Counted from the first letter of the stretch, positions 40,775 to 49,674 are shown. The stretch: 49,859 nt of DNA from Moduliflexus sp964602655 (GCA_964602655.1 CAZRSF010000044.1:1-49859), one strand, 5' to 3'. Translations and numbers: made by a program. The notes: generated by a model from the sequence alone, not told the origin.

Positions 40775-41005
40775 TTACGCCGCCCGCGACGCCATCTGAC
40801 GCTGGGCGCGAATCAATTCCGCGATTGGCCGCAAGATATGATTCACTGAGTCCGAATCGGGAAAGACATCGCTCAAATCAGGATCAAGCACGATGATATT
40901 GCAGCCCTCGCGGTAGGCTGCCGCATATTTCCCGCGAATTCCCTTGCTAAAATCATACTCTTTCAGCATGTCCGGATCATTCTCCATAGCTTCCAGATTC
41001 TTCAT
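40775..41005 (-). CDS. small antitoxin-like protein A, copy 1
   Basis: A 76-residue copy of the A family, with MENDPDMLKEYDFSKGIRG near the start and VLDPDLSDVFPDSDSV in the middle. DNA identity with copy 2 extends through the following gene, showing a duplication of an A-B unit. It is the first gene of the toxin-antitoxin array on the minus strand; a perfect palindromic repeat lies just upstream at 41032. Confidence 0.62.
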   Translation of the reverse strand: MKNLEAMENDPDMLKEYDFSKGIRGKYAAAYREGCNIIVLDPDLSDVFPDSDSVNHILRPIAELIRAQRQMASRAA

Positions 41006-41031
41006 CGGTTCCCGTTCATTTCGAAGTGTAT

Positions 41032-41066
41032 AAGCCGTCAGACACCTTGAAGGTGTCTGACGGCTT
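41032..41066. repeat. perfect GCCGTCAGACACC palindrome
   Basis: 17-base perfect arms (AAGCCGTCAGACACCTT / AAGGTGTCTGACGGCTT) around one G, between the FGE-like gene end and the toxin-antitoxin array. It could terminate transcription of the FGE-like gene. Confidence 0.85.
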
Positions 41067-41083
41067 TCCGCCTTCCGCCGTCC

Positions 41084-42220
41084 TCAACGCACAACCACGA
41101 CACGCAACCCGAGGTTTCTGCCCTGAGCATCAGGCTGAGCCCTGCTGTGATAGGCCGAACGGCAGCGATCCGGATAATCGGAATACCAGCCGCCGCGCAC
41201 CACGCGATACTGTCCGCCCGACGGCCCTTGCGGGTTGTCCTGTGAGCTATTGGCGTAATAGCGTTCGTCGAACCAATCTGAACACCATTCATAGACATTG
41301 CCGAGCATGTCATAGAGTCCCCACGCATTCGGCTGGAGTTGTCCGACCGGATGGGTTTGATTGCCGGAATTGCCGTCGAACCATGCGTATTGCCCTAAAA
41401 CGCCCTGATCGTTCCCGAACGGCCAGATCGTCTGCGTCCCGGCGCGGCAGGCGCATTCCCATTCCGCCTCCGTCGGCAGGCGAAATGTTTTGCCGGTAAG
41501 CGACGAAAGTTTCTGGCAAAATGCCTGACAATCATTCCACGAGACCTGTTCCACCGGACGATCCTCCCCTTTGAAATTCGACGGATTCGTCCCCATCACC
41601 GCCTGCCATTGCGCTTGCGTCACCGGATATTTGCTGATCGCAAATGCCGCAAGTTTGACCTGATGACGCGGTAATTCGTTCGCTTGCTTGTATTGATCCG
41701 TATCGGTTGCGCCCATCCAAAATGTTCCGGCGGAAACATTGACCATGTTTTTTAGCAATTCTTCTACAATGCGTTTGGCGTTCTCTGCCAAAATGTTTTC
41801 TTGTCGTTTGCGTTCTTCTTCCTGTCGTTCCCGTTCTTCGGCTTCCAATTGCATCGGGCTTTTCGGCACATCCCATTGCACCGGCACGGCCTGTTCCATC
41901 CCTTTGACTTTCACGGTCAACGCCTTCCCGTTTTGCAGCGCCGCCCAGTCAACCGTCAGCGCGATGTCCGCCACGCCGAAGTCGTCGAACGCGGTTTTGC
42001 CAAGCAAAATGCCATTCAGGAAAAAGCCGAGCGGCAGCCCTTCCGGGTCGCGTCCGCCCGTCAGCGCAGCCTGCGCCTGCAATTTGACGCGAAAATTCTC
42101 CCGCGTAATCTGGTCAAATCCTAAGACATGGACAGTCACGCTGTCCCGCGCCGTTGCGCCGCTGGCGGGCGGTTTCGGAATCGGAAACCCTTTCGGGCCG
42201 GTTGGTGTTGCATTTGCCAT
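41084..42220 (-). CDS. formylglycine-generating-enzyme (SUMF1)-like protein with N-terminal beta domain
   Basis: A 378-residue protein in three parts. Residues 1-120 form a beta-rich domain (SVTVHVLGFDQITRENFRVKL and a strand-rich run to VQWDVPK). A short, highly charged helix follows (LEAEERERQEEERKRQENI). The last 220 residues are an FGE-sulfatase domain: NVSAGTFWMGATDTDQ, FRLPTEAEWECACRAG, WGLYDMLGNVYEWCSDWF, VRGGWYSDYPDRCRSAYHS. Most bacterial members with this plan are not sulfatase-modifying; catalytic cysteines are not certain here. No signal peptide. ATG 42220 is used, as the 11 codons before it look non-coding. Confidence 0.85.
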   Translation of the reverse strand: MANATPTGPKGFPIPKPPASGATARDSVTVHVLGFDQITRENFRVKLQAQAALTGGRDPEGLPLGFFLNGILLGKTAFDDFGVADIALTVDWAALQNGKALTVKVKGMEQAVPVQWDVPKSPMQLEAEERERQEEERKRQENILAENAKRIVEELLKNMVNVSAGTFWMGATDTDQYKQANELPRHQVKLAAFAISKYPVTQAQWQAVMGTNPSNFKGEDRPVEQVSWNDCQAFCQKLSSLTGKTFRLPTEAEWECACRAGTQTIWPFGNDQGVLGQYAWFDGNSGNQTHPVGQLQPNAWGLYDMLGNVYEWCSDWFDERYYANSSQDNPQGPSGGQYRVVRGGWYSDYPDRCRSAYHSRAQPDAQGRNLGLRVVVVR

Positions 42221-42310
42221 AAAATGACAACGACAAGGATAATGTGTCAGCAAGGATAAGTAACGATACGGCTGATATCCTTTCTGACACGCATCCTGGT
42301 CGTTTCCTGT

Positions 42311-43255
42311 TCAATTATGCGAGATGTCCGCCATCAACTTCGACAAATCTTCGGCATTCACGCGCAAAATCACGCTTTCCGGCAAGCCGGTAATTTCGGC
42401 AATGAAGGCGGGCGTCGAGCCTTTCGCCAGCATGGCGCGGGCGACTTCGATTTTGCTTTCGAGCTTGCCCTCGATTTTGCCTTCGAGTTTGCCTTTTTGT
42501 TCGACTTGTTCGTAATAATCTTCCATAGTTGTCAATAACATGGCTTTGACCTCCTCTTTGCTGGTAATCGTTTGCGCGAGCAGCGCAAAATCCGCCGCCG
42601 ACATGCGCCCATAGTTCATGCGATTCCACGCCCAATTGACGAACAGCCAGAACGCCTCGCGGTCTTCATGGTCGAAGAGGCGGCTCAACTCTTCGGCGAG
42701 CAAGCGCGGCTCGTATTGCATTTCCGTCAAAAACAGGGTGGAGACGATATTGCCGATGCGCGTCAATTCTTCATGCGAAAAATCCTGTTCGGCGATTTTC
42801 CAATATTCGAACTGCACGGCAAACCGGCCTAATAAGTCATGATTCTCAATCAGATCGCTCATCCGCGTTGGCGCTGTCCAGGGGCGTTTGCCGCGATACA
42901 ACACAATCGGAAAGAGCGGCGGCAGTTTGTCGAGCGGCGCGTGCCATTGCGCGTAATCCAAATAAAACGCGGTGATGTAATTCAGGACGCGCAGCGCCAT
43001 GAACCGCTCAACGCTGGATTGAAATTCCAGCAGCACGACAATATACGCCTCTTTGCCATGCAGCCGGAGCTTGTAAATCAGATCGCTCTCTGTCTCTTTA
43101 TAATGGTCTGCGATAAACGATTTGTCAAGCGGTTCGCACGTCTCGAAATCAATCTCTCGCACCCATTCTTCATGTACGAACGTTTCAATCAATTCCCGAA
43201 AAATGACTTTGTTGCGAAACAATTTTTTATAGCCGATGTCGTGAAGATGTTTCAT
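42311..43255 (-). CDS. Rpn-family PD-(D/E)XK nuclease / putative transposase-like protein
   Basis: A 314-residue Rpn/YhgA-type protein. The PD-(D/E)XK-like core has ESDLIYKLR, then EAYIVVLLEFQSS (ExQ in place of ExK), the signature of recombination-promoting nucleases. PLFPIVLYRGKRPW follows in family position. The tail contains a repeated basic-acidic unit KLEGKIEGKLESKIE of variable copy number in this family, and ends with GSTPAFIAEITGLPESVI, a helix-turn-helix-like segment. It starts 6 bases after the upstream TPR gene stop. These proteins are highly mobile and may cleave DNA; the biological role is not settled. Confidence 0.88.
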   Translation of the reverse strand: MKHLHDIGYKKLFRNKVIFRELIETFVHEEWVREIDFETCEPLDKSFIADHYKETESDLIYKLRLHGKEAYIVVLLEFQSSVERFMALRVLNYITAFYLDYAQWHAPLDKLPPLFPIVLYRGKRPWTAPTRMSDLIENHDLLGRFAVQFEYWKIAEQDFSHEELTRIGNIVSTLFLTEMQYEPRLLAEELSRLFDHEDREAFWLFVNWAWNRMNYGRMSAADFALLAQTITSKEEVKAMLLTTMEDYYEQVEQKGKLEGKIEGKLESKIEVARAMLAKGSTPAFIAEITGLPESVILRVNAEDLSKLMADISHN

Positions 43256-43261
43256 ACGATG

Positions 43262-44620
43262 TCACCGTAGCCAACGATATTCATGTTTTACCAACGCGAT
43301 CAAGGCGTCTGCATGGCGGGCGTTCAGCCCGCGCAGCGTCGCGAGCACGCGCTTGCGATTTTGTTTCGCCGCGCCCTCGCCATCTAACAGCGTTCCTTGC
43401 TTGAAGGACAATGCCGCCCATTCTGCATCCAGCGGCGTCAATGTCAAGGCCAATGCGTACCAATAGCGATATTGCGCGTCGCCGCCGTATGTATCGAACC
43501 GCTCCGTAATTTCGGCGGCGACGCTCGCCCGTTCGCCGCCCTGCGATTCTATCCAAAGCAGCCGCGCCGCCGCCCATTCGACTAACGCAGTCATGACGAG
43601 ATTCGCGTCTTTTTCGAACGCTTCGACATAGCAATTTTGCGCCTGTTCAAATTTTCTCGCCGTGAAATACATCCGCGCCTTGTAGAGCCATGCCAGGCCA
43701 CGCTGTTGAGCGGTTTTCGCCTGTTGAAGCGCGGTCTGAAAATATTTCAGCGCGTCGTTCAGGCGATTGTTCAAATATTTGACGAAACCGAGCATGAAGA
43801 GCGTCGGGAAATGGCCGCCGTAAATGCGCGCGGCTTTCAGAAAATTGACATACGCCCGCGGCAGATCGCCATTATTGAAGTCGTTCAACCCGACCATGAA
43901 ATGCTCTTCGGCGCGATGTTCGTCTTGACTGATGATTGCCCGCCGCACCTCTTCGATTTTATTGATCTGCCGCTGGCTCGTTTCGGCGATCAGGCGGCGG
44001 GTCGCGTCCCCTTCTCGCGCCATCTGACGGATTTGGGCGTCTGAATTCGCAGTCATGACCTTTGCAAGGTATTCAGCGGAAAGCAACACGGCCTGCGACA
44101 CCTGCTCGAAGCCGCTGTCGAGCGTGGTCAGCAAGTCGTCATGCTGCGTTCGCAATTGTTCTTGCAATGCGGAAACATGCGCGGCGATGCGTTCATCCAC
44201 TTTTGCCAGACCGAAGACGACCGCGCCGAAACCGTCTTGCAGGGTCTCGTTCACGCCTGCCAGACCGTCGCGCATGTCCCAGCCCATTTCCGCAAGCTGA
44301 CCGCGCATATCGGAAAATCCTTCGCGGAAATGGCCGTCCAATTCGCCGAGTCCGCTCGAAATCGAATCAAGCGATCCGGCCATGCGCCCCGTCGTTTCGT
44401 CCAAATGTTCCAAAGATTGATTGCCGCGCCGGATGTCGTCGTCCATGTCGCGCAGATGCAGTAGCGAGTCGGCGACGCGCTCGTTCAGCGCCTCGACGCC
44501 CTGCCGCGTCCCGCGCATATCCAGAATCATTTCGGCTTCCGGCGGCAGATACGGCGACGTATCGTAGCGCATCCAATTCATCATCGGGCTTTCGCGTTTA
44601 GCAAGATATTCTGTGGGCAT
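43262..44620 (-). CDS. coiled-coil / TPR protein of unknown function
   Basis: A 452-residue cytoplasmic protein. Residues about 20-190 form an unusual heptad-like coil with a repeating Leu/Phe-Gly pattern (LGELDGHFREGFSDMRGQL, ETLQDGFGAVVFGLAKVDERI). After HRAEEHFMVGLNDFNNGDLPRAYVNFLKAA come four or five TPR-like units up to about 350. The C-terminal 100 residues, with ARLLWIESQGGERASVAAEI and ALIALVKHEYRWLR, are helical. No catalytic motif is seen. The gene is followed 6 bases later by the Rpn gene. I do not know its function; a scaffold role in signalling or defence is one possibility. Confidence 0.75.
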   Translation of the reverse strand: MPTEYLAKRESPMMNWMRYDTSPYLPPEAEMILDMRGTRQGVEALNERVADSLLHLRDMDDDIRRGNQSLEHLDETTGRMAGSLDSISSGLGELDGHFREGFSDMRGQLAEMGWDMRDGLAGVNETLQDGFGAVVFGLAKVDERIAAHVSALQEQLRTQHDDLLTTLDSGFEQVSQAVLLSAEYLAKVMTANSDAQIRQMAREGDATRRLIAETSQRQINKIEEVRRAIISQDEHRAEEHFMVGLNDFNNGDLPRAYVNFLKAARIYGGHFPTLFMLGFVKYLNNRLNDALKYFQTALQQAKTAQQRGLAWLYKARMYFTARKFEQAQNCYVEAFEKDANLVMTALVEWAAARLLWIESQGGERASVAAEITERFDTYGGDAQYRYWYALALTLTPLDAEWAALSFKQGTLLDGEGAAKQNRKRVLATLRGLNARHADALIALVKHEYRWLR

Positions 44621-44654
44621 GGTGTTTTGTGTTAAGGGGAATAATTGCACACAT

Positions 44655-44719
44655 CGGTAGCCCCGCCTTACGCGGCGGGAAATTGGGGACGATTCCCGCC
44701 ACGTAAGGCGGGGCTACCG
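44655..44719. repeat. long hairpin repeat, GGTAGCCCCGCCTTACG family
   Basis: Left arm 44655-44681 and right arm 44693-44719 pair over 18 + 8 bases with one mismatch; 11-base loop. It lies between the helicase stop and the coiled-coil/TPR start. No T-run follows. Confidence 0.85.
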
Positions 44720-44724
44720 CGTAC

Positions 44725-46688
44725 TTAATCGTATTCCGCGTCGCGTTCTTCGTGCAGCGACCACTGATCAAGATATTGCGGCGAAATTTTTTCTAAAAAG
44801 CGCGATGGGCGGGAAAAATAGCTGCCTCCCTGGCTATCGAATGTCGGGTAGGTCATGTACAGGTTGCGCATGGCGCGGGTCGCGGCGACATAGAGCAGGC
44901 GCAATTCTTCTTCGACCGCTTCATGGTCGTCAAGCGCGTACATGCTGGGAAAACGGCCTTCCGCCAGCCAGATGACAAAGACCGTATGCCATTCCAGTCC
45001 TTTGGCGGAATGAATCGTGGAAAGCACGAGCAAATCTTCGTCGCGGTCGTCCACCTGCGCCATGCCGTCAATGCTGCGGCTCGGCGGTTCGAGCGTCATT
45101 TCGGTCAAAAACGTTTCCAGGCTGCGAAACTGCTCGGTCATGATATTCAGTTGTTCCAAATCCGGCTCGCGTTTTTCAGGATCATCGTGAACTCGGCGCA
45201 GAATCGGCGCGTAATATTCGCGCAGGCGGTGAATCTGCTCCGCAGGCGTCAACGGCACGATCTCTTGCAGTGTTGCGCCGAGCCGCTGAACTTCGAGCGC
45301 GTATTTCGTCTTTTTCGGATAGACCGCGAGCCAGCCGAACGGATCGGGCTGCTCTTGCAATTCATTCACAATTGTGGTGGCCGTTTTCGCGCCGATGCCT
45401 TCAATCAGCAGCAAGACGCGATGCCAACTGACGCTGTCGAGCGGATTCGCTAAAATGCGCATGTAGGCCAGAATATCTTTGATGTGCGCTGCTTCGATAA
45501 ATTTTAGGCCGCCGACTTTGACGAACGGGATGTTGCGCTTATTCAATTCAAGCTCCAAATCGAACGAATGAAAGCTGGAACGGAACAGCACCGCCATATC
45601 CGACAGCGGGATGCCTTCGTCCTGCAATTCCAAAATCCGCTGCGCCACGAATTGCGATTGCTGACGTTCATTTAGCGTCGGCACAAGCACCGGGCGCACG
45701 CCGCCGGGAATTTTCGTAAACAGCCGTTTTCGGAACGATTCTTTCGCCTGTTTGATAATGTCGTTCGTGACGTTCAAAATCGGCTGAACGCTGCGGAAAT
45801 TTTCTTCCAGTTTGATAATTGTCGTCCCGGGAAATTGCTTGGGAAAATCGAGAATATTGCGGTAATTCGCGCCGCGAAAGGAATAAATGCTTTGCGCTTC
45901 GTCGCCGACTGCCATGACATTGTCGTGGGTCGCCGCTAAAAGCCGCACAATTCGCGCCTGCACCGGGTTCGTGTCCTGATATTCATCTACCATNNNNNNN
46001 NNNCTTCATGCTCCTCTAACAGGCGGCGCGTATAGACTAATAAATCATCATAATCGAGCAATTGGTGATCAAGCTTATAGACGACGAATTGATGATAGAG
46101 TTCGCGCAAATCGTCGGCAAAATCAATATAGCCGGGATAAAATTTTTGCAAAACCTGTTCGATGGTCAGCCCTTTGTTGACAACCTTGCTGAACATGCTT
46201 TGGACGGTGGATTTTTTGGGGAAATTTTTGCCTTTGCGGCTGACGCCGGAGCGGTCAATCAGGAGTTTGACGACATCTTCGGTATCGCCTTGATCCATGA
46301 TGGTAAAGCCGGGCGACAGGTTGACCGCCTTGCCGTAGCGGCGCAGCGTGATGTTGGCGAACGCATGGAACGTGCCGCCGGAGACTTTTTCGCAGCGGGA
46401 GTCTAACAGAGTCGAAGCGCGGCGCAGCATTTCCTGCGAGGCTTTACGGGTAAAGGTCAACAGCAGGATCGATTCCGGCGCGATGCCGCTTTCCACCATA
46501 CGGGCGACGCGATAGGTCAAGGTGCGGGTTTTGCCGCTGCCAGCCCCAGCCACGACGAGAATCGGGCCATGAAATCGCTTCACGACTTCCAATTGCGATT
46601 CATTGAGTTCCGCGTCGTAATTCAGCGTAAAATGCGGCTCTGCCTGCGATTGTTCTGGTTGGGGTGTTTTCAGTACATAGCGTGTCAT
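44725..46688 (-). CDS. UvrD/PcrA/Rep-type superfamily 1 DNA helicase, split by an assembly gap
   Basis: One gene seen as two open frames, 45987-46688 and 44725-45993, joined by 10 N at 45994-46003. The N-terminal part has the Q motif and Walker A (NESQLEVVKRFHGPILVVAGAGSGKTR), motif Ia LLLTFTRKASQEML; the C-terminal part has motif II VDEYQDTN, III VGDEAQSIYSFRGA, IV IKLEENFRS, V STIHSAKGLEWHTVFV and VI LRLLYVAATRAM. A few residues before VDEYQDT are missing in the gap; total length and the N count do not agree in frame, so the gap is a placeholder. A 3'-5' repair helicase. Probably intact in the organism. Confidence 0.88.
45994..46003. other. assembly gap (10 N)
   Basis: Run of N inside the helicase gene; true length unknown. 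Confidence 0.99.
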
Positions 46689-46816
46689 GGGTCGCGCTGA
46701 CTCCGAGTTTGGTAGTAGAGATGGGAAGGAGGGAAATGGTCGGGATCAAGAAACGTGTCCGCCGCCTGAGCTTGCGCAGCACAGCGTTTACCCTAGTTTC
46801 CCAATCCCAATCGAAA

Positions 46817-46888
46817 TGCCCCCAGGAGGACTTGAACCTCCGCACATGGTTCCGGAGACCAATGCTCTATCCCCTGAGCTATGGGGGC
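46817..46888 (-). tRNA. tRNA-Arg(CCG)
   Basis: Acceptor GCCCCCA/TGGGGGC, anticodon stem-loop TTGGT-CTCCGGA-ACCAT with anticodon CCG, T arm GGAGGTTCAAGTCCTCC. CCA not encoded. Transcribed just ahead of the helicase gene, 128 bases away. Confidence 0.93.
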
Positions 46889-46930
46889 ATATCATGCAAA
46901 ACGAGTGAATCTGTATGACGTTCTGTTACT

Positions 46931-46959
46931 GAGCTAATTTTCGCCGGAAAAACTGTCAA
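46931..46959 (-). promoter_or_regulatory. possible promoter of tRNA-Arg(CCG)
   Basis: Minus-strand TTGACA (46954-46959), 17-base spacer, weak -10 TAGCTC (46931-46936), about 40 bases before the tRNA. Confidence 0.4.
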
Positions 46960-47076
46960 GAAAAACAGTGCGAATTTTACGTGAATATAGCCATGACGGC
47001 GATTTCTGAAAAGTATCGCTTTTTCTTATCATCAGTACGCATCCCTTGACAAAAACATACCGCTGTCGAAAAAGGA

Positions 47077-47094
47077 TTGTCAGCATTATGACAA
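47077..47094. promoter_or_regulatory. inverted repeat before the dpaA-like gene
   Basis: TTGTCA-N6-TGACAA, six-base arms, followed by a second half-site TTGTCA near 47104. A TTGACA at 47046 lies upstream. Possible operator; no candidate regulator nearby. Confidence 0.4.
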
Positions 47095-47135
47095 AAACCA
47101 CATTGTCATGAATTTAACAATGAGCGAGGGCAGAA

Positions 47136-47975
47136 ATGGATCGAGTTATCATTATTGGTGGCGATTTAAGAAATTTTCACCTGCACGATCTCTGTTGTTC
47201 ACATGCAATCAATGCGCAACTCATGGGATTCGATAAGATAGACATCCGATTTCCCCTGGAGAAGAGGCTCATTGCAGAATACTCCCTGATTATCGGCCCC
47301 ATTCCATTGACTCTCGACGGTTCGTCGGTCTATTTGCCCTTTAGCACCACGCAGATAACACTCGTTGAACTTAATGACACATTTGCCCCGAACACGAAAT
47401 TTATTACTGGTCTCGGTGGAATCCCGTTCGAATCTCATGTCTCGGAATTGATCGATCTGACGAAGAATGAGAATTTTCTATTGAAGAATGCCATTCCAAC
47501 CGTCGAAGGAATTGTTGAAATTCTTTTTCGAGAATCGGATCGAACGATCCACGCTTCTCGATCATTGATTTTGGGGTTCGGGCGAATCGGCACTCGATTA
47601 AGCAAGACCTTACATGATCTTGGCTCAGAAATTACGATTGCCTCCAACAATCCGATAGAAGAAACGAAAGCCGCGTGTGACGGGTATCAGCATATTCATT
47701 TATCAAAATTGCTCTATTCGCCCCTGGATTTCGATTATATCATCAATACGATTCCCTGTATACATCTTACCAAAGATGTCATTGATCGCATCGAGCTGGA
47801 TACGCTGATTATAGATATCGCGTCCTTGCCAGGAGGAATTGATAACATATATGCAAAACAAACCGGGCATCGGGTTATCATTGCGAAGGGAATTCCCGGA
47901 AAAAGCTCGCCGCGCACAGGAGCGCATTATATTTTTGATACCATCAGCGAACAGATCAGCACGTCAAAATGCTAA
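47136..47975 (+). CDS. dipicolinate synthase subunit A homologue (DpaA/SpoVFA-like)
   Basis: A 279-residue protein matching SpoVFA/DpaA along its length. It opens VIIIGGD, has IPTVEGIVEIL at 120-130, TIHASRSLILGFGRIGTRL with the Rossmann nucleotide loop GFGRIG at 147-152, INTIPCIHLTKDVI, LIIDIASLPGGIDN and the closing KGIPGKSSPRTGAHYI. In endospore formers subunits A and B make dipicolinate from a lysine-pathway intermediate. No subunit B gene lies beside it: the next gene is phosphoglucomutase. It is AT-richer than its neighbours. Related NAD-binding dehydrogenases are an alternative, but the shared motif string favours DpaA. Confidence 0.85.
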   Translation: MDRVIIIGGDLRNFHLHDLCCSHAINAQLMGFDKIDIRFPLEKRLIAEYSLIIGPIPLTLDGSSVYLPFSTTQITLVELNDTFAPNTKFITGLGGIPFESHVSELIDLTKNENFLLKNAIPTVEGIVEILFRESDRTIHASRSLILGFGRIGTRLSKTLHDLGSEITIASNNPIEETKAACDGYQHIHLSKLLYSPLDFDYIINTIPCIHLTKDVIDRIELDTLIIDIASLPGGIDNIYAKQTGHRVIIAKGIPGKSSPRTGAHYIFDTISEQISTSKC

Positions 47976-48009
47976 GAGAGGAATGACAACATAACGAAGG
48001 AGGAGAAAT

Positions 48010-49659
48010 ATGAATGCTCGACAATATGCAGGAAAACCCGCCCCGCGCAGCTTATTAGAAAATATTCCCCGTTTAGTCGCCGCCTATTACACCCGCAAAC
48101 CCGATGTATCCGACCCGAACCAGCAAGTCGCGTTCGGCACGTCCGGCCATCGCGGCACGTCGTTGAACAACAGCTTTAACGAAGACCATATTCTCGCGAT
48201 TGCGCAGGCGCTTTGCGACTATCGCCGCGCCCAGAAGATCACCGGGCCGTTGTTCGTCGGCATGGATACCCACGCGCTCTCCGAAGCGGCTATCGTCTCA
48301 GCCATCGAGGTCTTTGCCGCCAATGACGTGGAAATCATGTTGCAACCCGACTTCGGCTATACGCCGACGCCGGTGATTTCCCATGCGATTTTGGCCTATA
48401 ATCGCGGCAGAAAAGATGGATTGGCCGACGGTGTCGTGATTACGCCATCGCATAACCCGCCGCGCGACGGCGGTTTCAAATATAATCCTCCGTCCGGCGG
48501 CCCGGCGGATACCTCAATTACGAAAATCGTTCAGGATCGCGCCAATGATTTTCTGCGCAACGGCCTGAGCGGCGTCAAACGCATGGGGTTCGAGATCGCC
48601 ATGAAAGCGGCGACCACGCATCAACATGACTACATTCGCCCGTATGTCGAAGATTTAAAAAATATGATTGATTTCGACGCCATTCGCGCCGCCGGGCTGA
48701 ATATCGGCGTTGACCCGATGGGCGGCGCGGGGATCGCTTTCTGGCAGCCGATTGCGGAGACATACAACTTGAATATGACCGTTGTGAATCCGAATGTTGA
48801 CCCGACGTTCGCGTTCATGTGCGTTGACCGCGACGGCAAAATTCGGATGGATTGCTCATCACCGTATGCGATGGCCGGGCTGATTGGCCTGAAAGACCGG
48901 TTCGACATCGCCTTCGGCAACGACCCGGATTACGACCGGCACGGCATTGTCACGAAAAGCGCGGGCTTGATGAATCCGAATCATTTTCTCTCCGTCGCGA
49001 TCTGGTATCTGTTCCAGCATCGTCCGGGCTGGCGCAAAGACGCGGCAATCGGCAAAACATTAGTGTCGAGTTCCATGATTGACCGCGTGGCGGCGCATTT
49101 GGGACGCAAGCTATCGGAAGTGCCGGTCGGCTTCAAATGGTTTGTGGATGGCCTGCTCGATGGCTCGTATGGCTTCGGCGGCGAAGAAAGCGCCGGAGCG
49201 TCGTTCCTGCGCAAAGACGGCACGGTCTGGACGACCGACAAAGACGGCATTATCATGGACTTGTTAGCGGCGGAAATCACGGCAACGACCGGCAAAGACC
49301 CGGCGCTGCATTATCAGGCGTTGGAAGCGCAATTCGGCAGCCCGATGTACGAACGCATGGACGCCCCGGCGAATCGCGAACAGAAAGCGATTTTGCAAAA
49401 ACTTTCGCCAGAGATGGTGACGGCGCAGGAGTTGGCGGGCGAGCCGATTACCGCGAAACTGACGAACGCGCCCGGTAATAATGCCGCGCTCGGCGGGTTG
49501 AAAGTCGTGACCGAAAACGGCTGGTTTGCCGCCAGACCCTCCGGCACGGAAGATGTCTATAAAATTTACGCCGAAAGTTTCGAAGGCGCGGAGCATCTGC
49601 GCCGGATTCAGCAAGAAGCGCAACTGATTGTGAAAGCCGCCTTTGATGCCGCAAAATGA
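48010..49659 (+). CDS. pgm: phosphoglucomutase, alpha-D-glucose-phosphate specific
   Basis: A 549-residue enzyme that interconverts glucose 1- and 6-phosphate, as in E. coli Pgm. The N-terminal FGTSGHRGTSLNNSF is typical; the active-site phosphoserine is in TPSHNPPRDGGFKYNPP; the metal loop is GNDPDYDRHGI; the sugar-binding loop GGEESAGASFL and the phosphate-binding loop ARPSGTEDVYKIYAE complete the four domains. Full length. AAGGAGGAGA stands right before ATG 48010, one of the strongest ribosome sites in the window. It is 34 bases after the dpaA-like gene and may share its transcript. Confidence 0.96.
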   Translation: MNARQYAGKPAPRSLLENIPRLVAAYYTRKPDVSDPNQQVAFGTSGHRGTSLNNSFNEDHILAIAQALCDYRRAQKITGPLFVGMDTHALSEAAIVSAIEVFAANDVEIMLQPDFGYTPTPVISHAILAYNRGRKDGLADGVVITPSHNPPRDGGFKYNPPSGGPADTSITKIVQDRANDFLRNGLSGVKRMGFEIAMKAATTHQHDYIRPYVEDLKNMIDFDAIRAAGLNIGVDPMGGAGIAFWQPIAETYNLNMTVVNPNVDPTFAFMCVDRDGKIRMDCSSPYAMAGLIGLKDRFDIAFGNDPDYDRHGIVTKSAGLMNPNHFLSVAIWYLFQHRPGWRKDAAIGKTLVSSSMIDRVAAHLGRKLSEVPVGFKWFVDGLLDGSYGFGGEESAGASFLRKDGTVWTTDKDGIIMDLLAAEITATTGKDPALHYQALEAQFGSPMYERMDAPANREQKAILQKLSPEMVTAQELAGEPITAKLTNAPGNNAALGGLKVVTENGWFAARPSGTEDVYKIYAESFEGAEHLRRIQQEAQLIVKAAFDAAK

Positions 49660-49674
49660 TATTTCGGGAAAGCT

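Noticed and set aside
42405..42500. Repeated TTCGA-TTTGCC units suspected as a small tandem array or CRISPR
   Set aside because: They encode the KLEGKIEGKLESK repeat of the Rpn protein; no spacer structure. No CRISPR array was found in the window.
42311..43255. Insertion sequence suggested by the transposase-like label of Rpn proteins
   Set aside because: No terminal inverted repeats or target duplications flank the gene; Rpn proteins are nucleases and not classical transposases.
46664..46918. Plus-strand frames with QEDLNLRTWFRRPMLYPLSYGG
   Set aside because: Antisense of tRNA-Arg(CCG).
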